Translations under genes and position numbers: made by a program
In this document: positions 1 through 6,236 of the stretch, piece by piece
Layout: the number at the start of each line of letters is the position of its first letter
Numbering within the stretch: position 1 is the first letter of the stretch
Notes under the pieces: model-generated
Databases searched by the model: none
What the model saw: the letters and a program-made list of their open reading frames with translations, nothing else
What the model was told of the DNA's origin: nothing
Assembly (NCBI GenBank): GCA_009885415.1
Contig: VFKU01000625.1
Coordinates: 1-7,467, forward strand
Length of the DNA: 7,467 bases
Origin: Rhodothermota bacterium
Lineage (GTDB): Bacteria > Hydrogenedentota > Hydrogenedentia > Hydrogenedentales > GCA-2746185
Direction of reading: 5' to 3'

Positions 1-1186
1 ACATCTGCGTGTCGCCATCGACCCGCACGCCGCCCATGGCGTAGTGCGTCGTCGGTCCGACTTCCATCGGGGTCGTGGTGATGTCGATGCCGGCGAGTTC
101 CTTGAACTGGTGATACATGCTCGGCAGCTTCTTGCGGATGTGCTCCTGCGCGTTCGGCAGGCGCTCCTTGATCCACGCGATGTCGAGGAACACGCCCCCA
201 TGCGGACTCCCGCGCCCACCCTTCACCTCGCGGTTGATGCACCGCGCCACGTGGTCGCGCGTAAGCAGTTCCGGCGGACGCCGCGCGTCTTTGTCGCCTT
301 GCGTGTAGCGCCAGCCTTCTTCCTCATTGTCCGCCGTCGAACTCTTGTAGTTCTCGGGAATATCGTCGAACATGAAACGGCGGCCGTCTTTATTGCGGAG
401 CACGCCGCCCTCGCCGCGCACGCCCTCGGTCACCAAGATTCCGCGCACGCTCGGCGGCCACACCATGCCCGTCGGGTGGAACTGCACGAACTCCATGTCA
501 ATCAGCTCGGCCCCGGCGTGATACGCCAGCGAATGCCCGTCGCCGGTGTACTCCCAACTGTTGCTCGTGATTTTGAATGCGCGCCCAAAGCCGCCCGTCG
601 CGATCACGATCGCCTTCGCCTTGAACAGCATGAAGCGCCCGCGCTCGCGGTCATAGCCAAACGCCCCGCACACGCGATCGCCGTCCTTGAGCAGCGTGAA
701 GACGGTGCACTCCATGTGGAAGTCGATGCCCGCATGGATGCCGTGGTCCTGCAAGGTCCGGATCATTTCCAGCCCCGTGCGATCGCCCACGTGCGCCAGC
801 CGCGGATAGCGGTGCCCGCCGAAGTTGCGTTGCAAAATTTTTCCGTCGTGCGTGCGGTCGAAGAGCGCGCCCCAGGACTCGAGCTCGCGTACGCGGTCCG
901 GCGCTTCCTGGGCGTGCAACTCCGCCATGCGCGGATTGTTCAGGTACTGCCCCCCGCGCATCGTGTCCGCGAAATGCACGCGCCAACTGTCGCGCTCGTC
1001 CACATTCGCCATCGCCGCGGCGACGCCGCCCTCGGCCATCACCGTGTGCGCCTTGCCCAGCAGCGACTTGCACACCACGCCGACTTTAACGCCCTGCGCC
1101 GAGGCCTCGATCGCCGCGCGCAAACCCGCGCCGCCCGCACCAATCACGAGCACATCGTGCTCGAAAGTCTTGAACTCCGCCGACAT
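1..1186 (-). CDS. sdhA: Succinate dehydrogenase/fumarate reductase flavoprotein subunit, N-terminal 395 residues (truncated by window edge)
   Basis: This is the catalytic FAD subunit that oxidises succinate to fumarate on the cytoplasmic face of the membrane (complex II). The reading frame is open from the ATG at 1186 to the left edge, so the C-terminus lies outside the window. Visible motifs in order are: dinucleotide-binding VIGAGGAGLRAA at residues 14-25; the AHTVMAEGG motif, whose His47 matches the covalent FAD-attachment histidine; FHPTG with His237; VTEG at 252-255; LLTRDHVAR with the likely proton-shuttle Arg310; and PTTHYAMGG with His381. The insertion around residues 275-330, ending in RPPELLTRDHVAR and SPHGGVFLDI, resembles the mycobacterial Sdh1 (Rv0248c) type rather than the E. 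coli type; that comparison is from memory. Its start overlaps the upstream anchor stop by one base (TGATG), which implies translational coupling. A fumarate reductase role cannot be excluded from sequence. Confidence 0.95.
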   Translation of the reverse strand, partial: MSAEFKTFEHDVLVIGAGGAGLRAAIEASAQGVKVGVVCKSLLGKAHTVMAEGGVAAAMANVDERDSWRVHFADTMRGGQYLNNPRMAELHAQEAPDRVRELESWGALFDRTHDGKILQRNFGGHRYPRLAHVGDRTGLEMIRTLQDHGIHAGIDFHMECTVFTLLKDGDRVCGAFGYDRERGRFMLFKAKAIVIATGGFGRAFKITSNSWEYTGDGHSLAYHAGAELIDMEFVQFHPTGMVWPPSVRGILVTEGVRGEGGVLRNKDGRRFMFDDIPENYKSSTADNEEEGWRYTQGDKDARRPPELLTRDHVARCINREVKGGRGSPHGGVFLDIAWIKERLPNAQEHIRKKLPSMYHQFKELAGIDITTTPMEVGPTTHYAMGGVRVDGDTQM

Positions 1187-2001
1187 CAGAGAATTCTCCA
1201 GTCCGTCCAAATACCCATCGAGCACAGGCGGATGTACACGTCCGCAAATCCCACCCACACCATGCTGAACCACGCCCAGCGCATGTGCCCGCGATTCAGC
1301 GTGCTCACGCAGTCGTAACACGCCTTGCTCACCGCCGCCTTCGACAGACAGTCCTTGCGCCCGCCGAACAAATGCCGGCTGCAATGACACCCAAAGGTAT
1401 AGCCGCCGATGCCCACCGCGTTCACCAACAGCACCAGCGAACCCACCCCCACGCCAAAGTGCAGCTTCTCGTCCGCGCCATGAAACCAAAAGGACCGCAG
1501 CGCGTCATACGACAAGACCACGACCAGAAAGATCGCGATATAGAAAAAGTAGCGGTGCAAATTCTGGAGTATGAGCGGAAGCGAATTCTCGCCGAGGTAA
1601 CTCTTGCGCGGCTCGCCGACGGCGCACGCCGGCGGATCCGCCCAAAACGACTTGTAGTAATTGCCGCGATAATAATAGCACGTCACCCGGATGCCCACCG
1701 GCCCCGCGAGAATCAGGAAGGCCGACGAAAACGGCAGCCAGCTCGGCCACCACGAAGGATGCGTCGCCGCAATCCACCGCGGCTCGCCCTCCTGCCCGTA
1801 GAGCAGCGGCGAGTAGAACGGCGAGAGATACTCCGCGCCTCCACCAGTGTAAATATAGTGCGCGCCTTGAATCCCCGCCCACGTCGCATACACGACAAAC
1901 GTGCCAAGCGCCGCCGCGATCAACAGCGGCTGCACCCACCACCGGTCACGCCGCGAAGTCTCGCCAAAGCCCCGCCGTTTCAATAGCTCGGAATACGCCA
2001 T
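1186..2001 (-). CDS. sdhC: Succinate dehydrogenase single membrane-anchor subunit, Sdh1-like (type F)
   Basis: This 271-residue integral membrane protein should anchor the SdhAB domain and pass electrons to quinone. Five hydrophobic segments are visible, at about 24-44, 91-109, 143-168, 180-203 and 240-260. That count and the length match the one-piece anchor of mycobacterial Sdh1 (Rv0249c, about 270 residues) rather than separate SdhC and SdhD. Conserved-looking stretches are YYYRGNYYKSFWADPPACAV (109-128), ILQNLHRYFFY (144-154, His149) and a Cys/His-rich section, FGCHCSRH (203-210), followed by C218, C228 and C231. Mycobacterial Sdh1 is reported to carry a membrane-embedded Rieske-type Fe-S cluster, so these residues are candidate ligands (inference). 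The start at 2001 is backed by a GGAGAGGGAG ribosome site at 2020-2011, nine bases upstream. The gene precedes sdhA, giving anchor-flavoprotein order as in the Rv0249c-Rv0248c-Rv0247c operon. Confidence 0.88.
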   Translation of the reverse strand: MAYSELLKRRGFGETSRRDRWWVQPLLIAAALGTFVVYATWAGIQGAHYIYTGGGAEYLSPFYSPLLYGQEGEPRWIAATHPSWWPSWLPFSSAFLILAGPVGIRVTCYYYRGNYYKSFWADPPACAVGEPRKSYLGENSLPLILQNLHRYFFYIAIFLVVVLSYDALRSFWFHGADEKLHFGVGVGSLVLLVNAVGIGGYTFGCHCSRHLFGGRKDCLSKAAVSKACYDCVSTLNRGHMRWAWFSMVWVGFADVYIRLCSMGIWTDWRIL

Positions 2002-2233
2002 ACGTGGAATCTCCCTCTCCCCCTACTACAACACCCAAATCACGGATCGCGCCGGAGCTTCCCGGCTGCCCCGTGCAAATTTAAGAGTAAAACAGCGCCC
2101 TATTCAATCGGAATTGTCCGGTCATGTCAATTACGCCCGGAACACGGTGTCGTCTTGGGTGCCTCCTTACTGAAAACGGGCAACTTTGGGCTGAAATCGG
2201 GTATCATCCTCCATTAGTCGGGGGACTCTTTGC
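2002..2233. promoter_or_regulatory. Divergent intergenic region between sdh and exbB/tolQ
   Basis: This 232-base gap separates two divergently transcribed operons and must hold both promoters. The minus-strand side has a good candidate (separate entry). The plus-strand side has only a weak one: TATCAT at 2202-2207 could be a -10 box, but no TTGACA-like hexamer lies at the proper distance upstream. No coding potential is convincing here; short frames crossing it have no family resemblance. Confidence 0.6.
2102..2130 (-). promoter_or_regulatory. Candidate sigma70 promoter of the sdh operon
   Basis: On the minus strand, TTGACA (2130-2125, perfect -35) is followed after 17 bases by TTGAAT (2107-2102, four of six matches to TATAAT). 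Transcription would start near 2095, leaving a leader of about 95 bases before the sdhC start at 2001. The -35 box sits in an imperfect dyad with arms AATTG (2112-2116) and CAATT (2128-2132), which could be an operator. The promoter assignment rests on motif match only. Confidence 0.45.
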
Positions 2234-2911
2234 ATGGAAATGTATCGTTTTGCCATTGCGCACGATTGGCCGGTGTTGTTGCCGATTGTGTTGTGTTCGA
2301 TCCTGGTGATCGGGGTGACGCTGGAGCGGCTGTGGTATTTCCGGGTGAACGGCCGCGGGGTGAAAAAATTCTTCGCGCAGTTTGAGAAGCAGCTTGCGCG
2401 AGGGCCAGCGGACGCGAAGGTCTGGGCGGACGCGCGTGACGGCATCGTGCCGCATGTGGCCTCCGAGGGCCTGCGGATTCTGAATGAACATCCTGACCGC
2501 TTCGAGACTTTGTTTGAGGTCGCGTCGTCGCTGGCGTCGCGACAGCTCTACCGTGGCCTCACCGTGCTCGGGACGATCGCAACGATCAGCCCCTACCTCG
2601 GCCTCTTCGGTACGGTCGTGCGCATCCTGCTGACCTTCGGCGAGATGGCGAACACGAAGGGCGGCGGTGCGGATTCGGCGTCAATCATGTTCGGCATCGG
2701 CTCGGCGCTGATCGCGACGGCGGCGGGGCTCGGCGTTGCGATTTTCTCGGTGGCGACAAACAACTATCTGCAAACGATTGCGGACGGTTTCACGAAGGAT
2801 TTCGAGTTGGTGAAGCTGCTCTGCCTGAGCACGGGGCGCACGCCGATCACCACTCCCCTCTCGCGCGGCGTGACGCCGATTTCTCGCGCCGACCACGAGA
2901 GGCGCCTCTGA
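2234..2911 (+). CDS. MotA/TolQ/ExbB-family proton channel subunit
   Basis: This 225-residue inner-membrane protein should form the pentameric stator of a proton-driven motor that energises TonB- or Tol-type envelope work. It has the family layout: one N-terminal membrane segment (about 12-36, ending in LERLWYF), a cytoplasmic loop of roughly 70 residues, then two more segments (about 108-137 and 150-178). The second carries GTIATISPYLGLFGTV, the third GSALIATAAGLGVAIFSV; both are signature stretches of ExbB/TolQ and include the conserved threonines. The start at 2234 has GGGGGA at 2220-2225, eight bases upstream; a second ATG at 2240 would be too far away. It is followed after one base by an ExbD gene (TGAGATG), so the two are an operon. 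ExbB and TolQ cannot be separated from sequence alone, because no TonB, TolA, TolB or Pal gene is in view. Confidence 0.92.
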   Translation: MEMYRFAIAHDWPVLLPIVLCSILVIGVTLERLWYFRVNGRGVKKFFAQFEKQLARGPADAKVWADARDGIVPHVASEGLRILNEHPDRFETLFEVASSLASRQLYRGLTVLGTIATISPYLGLFGTVVRILLTFGEMANTKGGGADSASIMFGIGSALIATAAGLGVAIFSVATNNYLQTIADGFTKDFELVKLLCLSTGRTPITTPLSRGVTPISRADHERRL

Positions 2912-2912
2912 G

Positions 2913-3338
2913 ATGGCCGCGATCGGCGGGCGTCCGAAGACTTTCAGCGACATAAATATCACGCCGCTGACGGACGTTTTCCTCGTGTTGCTGGTGGTGG
3001 TCATCATCGCCGCGCCGGCGCTGTCGAACATCCAGAAGGGCATCGCCACGCCGCAGGTGAACAAGGCGATCACCCTAAAGAGCACGTGGCTGGTGGCCGA
3101 GGTGGACAAGAGCGGGACGGTGTTCATCGGCGGCGTGCCGGTGCCGGAAGCGCAGATTCGCGACGTGCTCGCGGCGAAGTTGCCATCGCTCGAAGAAAAG
3201 ATTCTGGTGGTGCGCGGCGACGAAGCTTCGCAGAGCGGCGTGGTGCTCAGCGTGATGCGCGCGGCGAAAGAGGCCGGCTTCGAGCAGGGTTTCATCGCCG
3301 GCCAGATCACGCGCCTGCCCTCGGCGCGGATTCCGTGA
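2913..3338 (+). CDS. ExbD/TolR-family biopolymer transport protein, first copy
   Basis: This 141-residue protein has the ExbD/TolR plan: a short cytoplasmic N-terminus, one membrane helix (about 21-38) and a periplasmic domain. The signature INITPLTDVFLVLL at 14-27 contains Asp21, which matches the essential proton-carrying aspartate of ExbD (Asp25 in E. coli). The periplasmic part (about 45-135) ends in a stretch typical of the fold, with VVRGDEASQSGVVLSVMRAA around 99-118. The helix would sit inside the ExbB pentamer. The gene begins one base after the ExbB stop and the ribosome site GAGAGG lies inside the end of that gene (2896-2901). A second ExbD gene follows directly. Confidence 0.93.
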   Translation: MAAIGGRPKTFSDINITPLTDVFLVLLVVVIIAAPALSNIQKGIATPQVNKAITLKSTWLVAEVDKSGTVFIGGVPVPEAQIRDVLAAKLPSLEEKILVVRGDEASQSGVVLSVMRAAKEAGFEQGFIAGQITRLPSARIP

Positions 3339-3345
3339 GGGCGTG

Positions 3346-3750
3346 ATGGCGGGCGGCAATCGAAAAATCATCGCGGAGATCAACATCACTCCGCTGACGG
3401 ACATTTTCCTGGTGCTGCTCATCATTATGATGGTGGTGACACCGCTGCTGGATTTCACGGGGCTCTCCGCGTCGCTCGGCTCGGCCGATGCGCCGGCCGC
3501 CGCACAGGACGACAAGAAGGTGCTCTCGGTCGAGGTGACGGCCGCGGGCCCCTACAAGGTGGGCGGCGTCGAGATCGCGGCAGAGGCGCTCGGCGGAAAA
3601 TTGCGGGAAGAGGCGCCCTCGCACACTGCGGGAATCGTCCTCGATGTTGATCCGCTGGCGCCGCTCGAACGTCTCACGCGTGTGATGGATCTATGCCAGA
3701 CCAGCGGCATCACACAGATCTCGATTTCCGAGGGCGGGCCGAAGAGCTAG
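3346..3750 (+). CDS. ExbD/TolR-family biopolymer transport protein, second copy
   Basis: This 134-residue paralogue of the preceding gene has EINITPLTDIFLVLLIIMMV at 11-30, with the proton-path aspartate at Asp19. One membrane helix is followed by a periplasmic domain with an Ala-rich linker (about 46-54) and GIVLDVDPLAPLERLTRVMD at 96-115. I chose the ATG at 3346 over the in-frame GTG at 3343, because GAGG at 3337-3340 is five bases from the ATG but only two from the GTG. Outside the signature helix the two copies differ clearly, so this is an old duplication. The DNA still shares a 12-base run, CCGCTGACGGAC, in the signature (2964-2975 and 3391-3402). It is the last gene of the operon; no convincing terminator follows. 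Confidence 0.92.
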   Translation: MAGGNRKIIAEINITPLTDIFLVLLIIMMVVTPLLDFTGLSASLGSADAPAAAQDDKKVLSVEVTAAGPYKVGGVEIAAEALGGKLREEAPSHTAGIVLDVDPLAPLERLTRVMDLCQTSGITQISISEGGPKS

Positions 3751-3966
3751 GTTCGGCGGCCGGAATCTCGAGTCTGTGTCGACCATTTCTCGCGTCCCTA
3801 CCCCACTCTGCATTTGACCCCTTTTCGACTCCAGAACCGGTCGCAAGCTCGGTAAGCCTCATGTTGATAATGACTTGCAGATGCTTTATTTTATCATTGA
3901 CATTATAGAGCAATTGATATATATTTTATTTCATCAAACCCACAACTGCGCTAAAGGAGACGTACC
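3751..3966 (+). promoter_or_regulatory. Intergenic region with AT-rich promoter island
   Basis: This gap follows the ExbD operon. Its first half is of ordinary composition and its second half is markedly AT-rich; only 7 of the 40 bases at 3891-3930 are G or C. A small hairpin across the preceding stop codon (GCCGAA 3738-3743, TTCGGC 3752-3757) lacks a T-run and is a poor terminator. A strong promoter match (next entry) and an excellent ribosome site, AAAGGAGA at 3953-3960, sit at its downstream end. Confidence 0.6.
3897..3925 (+). promoter_or_regulatory. Near-consensus sigma70 promoter for the hydroxylase-chrB unit
   Basis: A perfect -35 box TTGACA (3897-3902) is followed by an optimal 17-base spacer and the -10 box TATATT (3920-3925, five of six matches). 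Transcription would begin near 3932, giving a leader of about 35 bases to the ATG at 3967. Together with the ribosome site at 3953-3960 this predicts high expression unless it is repressed. No long palindromic operator is obvious around it. Confidence 0.7.
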
Positions 3967-4749
3967 ATGGGCCCAATCGCATTGCTAATGACCATCGCCG
4001 CCTGCATCGCGATCGAACGAAGCGCCCGGTATCGCTACCGCGATGCCGCTTTCTTTCGAGACTACTTCACCTCGGACCTGACGTACCTGATCATGGCAGT
4101 GGGTTTCGGGCTGTGGACGGGCCTGAGTTATGTGACGCCGTTGACGGAGTGGCTCGCGGGGCAGGTCTCGATCCCGCGGCTCGCTCGGCTGGAGCTGTCC
4201 AAGTGGGTGTTGATTCCGGCGGGGCTGGTTCTTGTCGATCTGGGGAATTGGCTCGCGCACTATCTGATGCACCGATCGAACACGCTCTGGGAGATGCACA
4301 AGGTACACCACTCCTCGCGAGTGGTGGATTGGCTGGCGACGTTTCGTTCGCATATCGGCGAGCAGGTATTACGCAACGTAATGGGGCCGATGTTTTTGAT
4401 CGCGATTGGATTTCCGCTGGATGTGACCTTGTTTGCCACGGGGTTGTATGGCGCGTTCGGCGTGTTTCAGCATTCGAACACGCGGCTGAACCTTCGCGCA
4501 ATCGAGGGTGTGTTCATCACGCCGCGTCTGCACCGGATGCATCATGTGCCGGGAGGCACGTGCCAGAAGAATTTTGGTACCGTGCTTACGCTGTGGGACC
4601 GGCTGGCGGGCAGCTATGCGCCGGCCGGGCGCGAGAGCGACGTATTCGGCGTGCCCGGCGAGGTGGAGACCTATCCTCAAACCTGGTTTCGGCAATTCGT
4701 CGAACCCTTTCGCCGATTGATCGTGCGAATGACGCTGCAACACGACTAG
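3967..4749 (+). CDS. Fatty acid hydroxylase / sterol desaturase superfamily membrane di-iron enzyme
   Basis: This 260-residue membrane protein belongs to the non-haem di-iron hydroxylases that act on lipids (fatty acids, sterols, carotenoids, alkylglycerols). The histidine clusters that bind the irons are all present: H98-xxx-H102, H111-xx-HH(114-115), H169 in QHSN, and H189-xx-HH(192-193). Hydrophobic segments lie at about 3-16, 38-56, 78-97 and 138-165, leaving the histidines on the cytoplasmic side, as expected for the family. AAAGGAGA at 3953-3960 fixes the start at 3967. The real substrate cannot be read from sequence. The gene is first in a likely two-gene unit with the ChrB-type gene, which begins 22 bases after its stop. 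No sterol or carotenoid synthesis gene is nearby. Confidence 0.88.
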   Translation: MGPIALLMTIAACIAIERSARYRYRDAAFFRDYFTSDLTYLIMAVGFGLWTGLSYVTPLTEWLAGQVSIPRLARLELSKWVLIPAGLVLVDLGNWLAHYLMHRSNTLWEMHKVHHSSRVVDWLATFRSHIGEQVLRNVMGPMFLIAIGFPLDVTLFATGLYGAFGVFQHSNTRLNLRAIEGVFITPRLHRMHHVPGGTCQKNFGTVLTLWDRLAGSYAPAGRESDVFGVPGEVETYPQTWFRQFVEPFRRLIVRMTLQHD

Positions 4750-4771
4750 CCCGCATTTCCGAGGAATGCCA

Positions 4772-5770
4772 ATGGACATCGCGGAGTATACGGCGGGCGG
4801 CGGGCGGTGGTACCTGTTTCTGCATCAGGTGCCGCCGTCTCCAGCGTATTTCCGCGCGCGCGTGTTGCGGCAGTTGAACCAGCTTGGCGCGTTGGCGATC
4901 AAGAAATCCGCGTACCTCCTGCCGGCGAACGACGAGACGCTGGAAGACCTGCAGTGGCTCAGGCGGAGCATTGTGAGCGAGGGCGGCGAGGCATGGATCT
5001 TCCGCGCGGACGCGGTCGCCGGCCACACGGACGATGAGCTGCGGCAGACTTTTCTAAAACTGCGCGGCGACGACTATGCGGCGCTCGCGGCGGAGGCGCG
5101 GGCGCTTCTGGAGGAGGTTCGCACGAAGCTGGAATCCGGCGAAGGACCCGAGAACGCAGCCGCGGCGGACGAGCAGAGCGCCGAGGTGCGTGCGCGAAAA
5201 CTGACGCGCAAACTCGGCGTGATCCAGCAAATGGACCACTTTGGCGCGTCCGAACTACAGGAGGTTGTCGCGCTCATGAATGAGATTGAGAATGCCCAGG
5301 AGATTGGAGCAACGGTGCATGCGCCGGGGACTGAGGCGGCGGTGTATCGCGGGCGGCGCTGGGTGACGCGGCGCGGAGTGAAGATCGATCGTATGGCGTC
5401 GGCGTGGCTGATTCGTCGTTTCATTGATCCTTCGCCGGAGTTTGCGTTTGTGGATCCGGCGGCGTACACGCACGGCGCGCGCGACCTTCGCTTCGACATG
5501 TTCGAAGGTGAATTCACGCACGTGGGACCGCACTGCACCTTTGAAGTGCTCCTGCAGCGAATGAAACTGTCGAACCCCGGTCTGGCGGCGCTCGCCGAAA
5601 TTGTCCACGACATTGATCTGAAAGAGCCTACCTACCGGCGACCTGAGACAGCGGGAGTCGCGTTAGTCGTGGAAGGCATTCTCTCGCGACATGCGGGAGA
5701 CGAGGCGCGCTTGGCCGCCGGCGCGGAACTCTTCGAGGCGCTGTACGCCACGCTCGGGAAATCGGCGTAG
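4772..5770 (+). CDS. chrB: ChrB-type chromate resistance / chromate-sensing protein
   Basis: This soluble protein of 332 residues has both ChrB domains. The N-terminal domain (about 10-120) begins RWYLFLHQVPPSPAYFRARV and includes KKSAYLLPANDETLEDLQWL. A charged, Ala-rich linker follows (about 105-150). The C-terminal domain (about 195-330) carries RRGVKIDRMASAWLIRRFID, FDMFEGEFTHVGPHCTFEVL and HDIDLKEPTYRRPE, with His, Cys and acidic residues that could bind metal. In characterised chr operons ChrB is linked to chromate-inducible expression of the ChrA efflux pump. I prefer the ATG at 4772 to the one at 4766, because GAGGA (4761-4765) abuts the earlier ATG but is six bases from the later one. 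There is no chrA in the window; the upstream partner is a lipid hydroxylase-like gene. It converges on the CBS gene with a 13-base gap. Confidence 0.87.
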   Translation: MDIAEYTAGGGRWYLFLHQVPPSPAYFRARVLRQLNQLGALAIKKSAYLLPANDETLEDLQWLRRSIVSEGGEAWIFRADAVAGHTDDELRQTFLKLRGDDYAALAAEARALLEEVRTKLESGEGPENAAAADEQSAEVRARKLTRKLGVIQQMDHFGASELQEVVALMNEIENAQEIGATVHAPGTEAAVYRGRRWVTRRGVKIDRMASAWLIRRFIDPSPEFAFVDPAAYTHGARDLRFDMFEGEFTHVGPHCTFEVLLQRMKLSNPGLAALAEIVHDIDLKEPTYRRPETAGVALVVEGILSRHAGDEARLAAGAELFEALYATLGKSA

Positions 5771-5783
5771 AGGGATCGGAGCA

Positions 5784-6236
5784 TCAGCGTTTTTTAAACT
5801 GCACGTAAGGCTTACCCTGTTTGCGTGAGAGCATTCGGCGCTCGGGCTGGCCGCCGGGGTGGGTCGCGCCGCGGCCGAGCAGCTCGAGGCAGTCGGTGAT
5901 GGTCACGATGCCTTTCACTTTGCCGCCGTCGACGACCGGCAAGCAGCCGATCGCATGGCCGCGCAACTTGTTCGCGGCCTGACGCAGCGTGTCGTCCGGC
6001 TTGGCGGTAACGGCATGGTGGACCATCATGTCCTCGACGGTCAGGTTCTTTCGTGCGGCGCCACCGCGGGCGCCTCCCAGATCGCGCGCGGAGATCACGC
6101 CGATGATGTCACTGCCGTCCACGACGACCAGGTGATGGATGTCGTGCTGCTGCATCAGGCTCCAAGCCTGTTCCGCAACTACACCGGGGCCGACTGTCTT
6201 CACGTTGGTGCTCATTACGTCCTGCAAGCGCATCAT
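5784..6236 (-). CDS. Two-CBS-domain protein
   Basis: This 150-residue cytosolic protein consists of a tandem CBS pair (Bateman module), which typically binds adenine nucleotides and regulates a partner. CBS1 spans about 5-58 (VMSTNVKTVGPG, HHLVVVDGSDIIGVISARDL). CBS2 spans about 66-122 (TVEDMMVHHAVTAKPDDTL, GCLPVVDGGKVKGIVTITD). The basic tail (about 130-150) has no known domain. The start at 6236 is supported by GGAG at 6247-6244, seven bases upstream. The frame can be read further upstream to 6893, but that part is out of frame with the 312-residue gene and is not real. Its ATGATG start overlaps the stop of that upstream gene by four bases, so it is the last cistron of a coupled minus-strand unit. 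Ligand and partner are unknown. Confidence 0.9.
   Translation of the reverse strand: MMRLQDVMSTNVKTVGPGVVAEQAWSLMQQHDIHHLVVVDGSDIIGVISARDLGGARGGAARKNLTVEDMMVHHAVTAKPDDTLRQAANKLRGHAIGCLPVVDGGKVKGIVTITDCLELLGRGATHPGGQPERRMLSRKQGKPYVQFKKR

Noticed and set aside
44..1318. A 424-codon plus-strand open frame opposite sdhA
   Set aside because: It is antisense to the flavoprotein, rich in His, Arg and Ala as expected of a GC-rich shadow frame, and has no recognisable motif. The minus-strand frame has all the FAD and active-site motifs.
3738..3757. Small hairpin (GCCGAA/TTCGGC) at the end of the second ExbD gene as a terminator
   Set aside because: The stem is only six base pairs, overlaps the stop codon, and is not followed by a T-run.
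4113..4877. A 254-codon plus-strand frame overlapping the hydroxylase and chrB
   Set aside because: It is in another frame from the histidine-box protein and ChrB, which both have clear family motifs and ribosome sites.
5771..5800. T-run at 5790-5795 as a terminator of the chrB unit
   Set aside because: No stable stem-loop could be found directly upstream, and the run lies inside the C-terminal codons of the convergent CBS gene.
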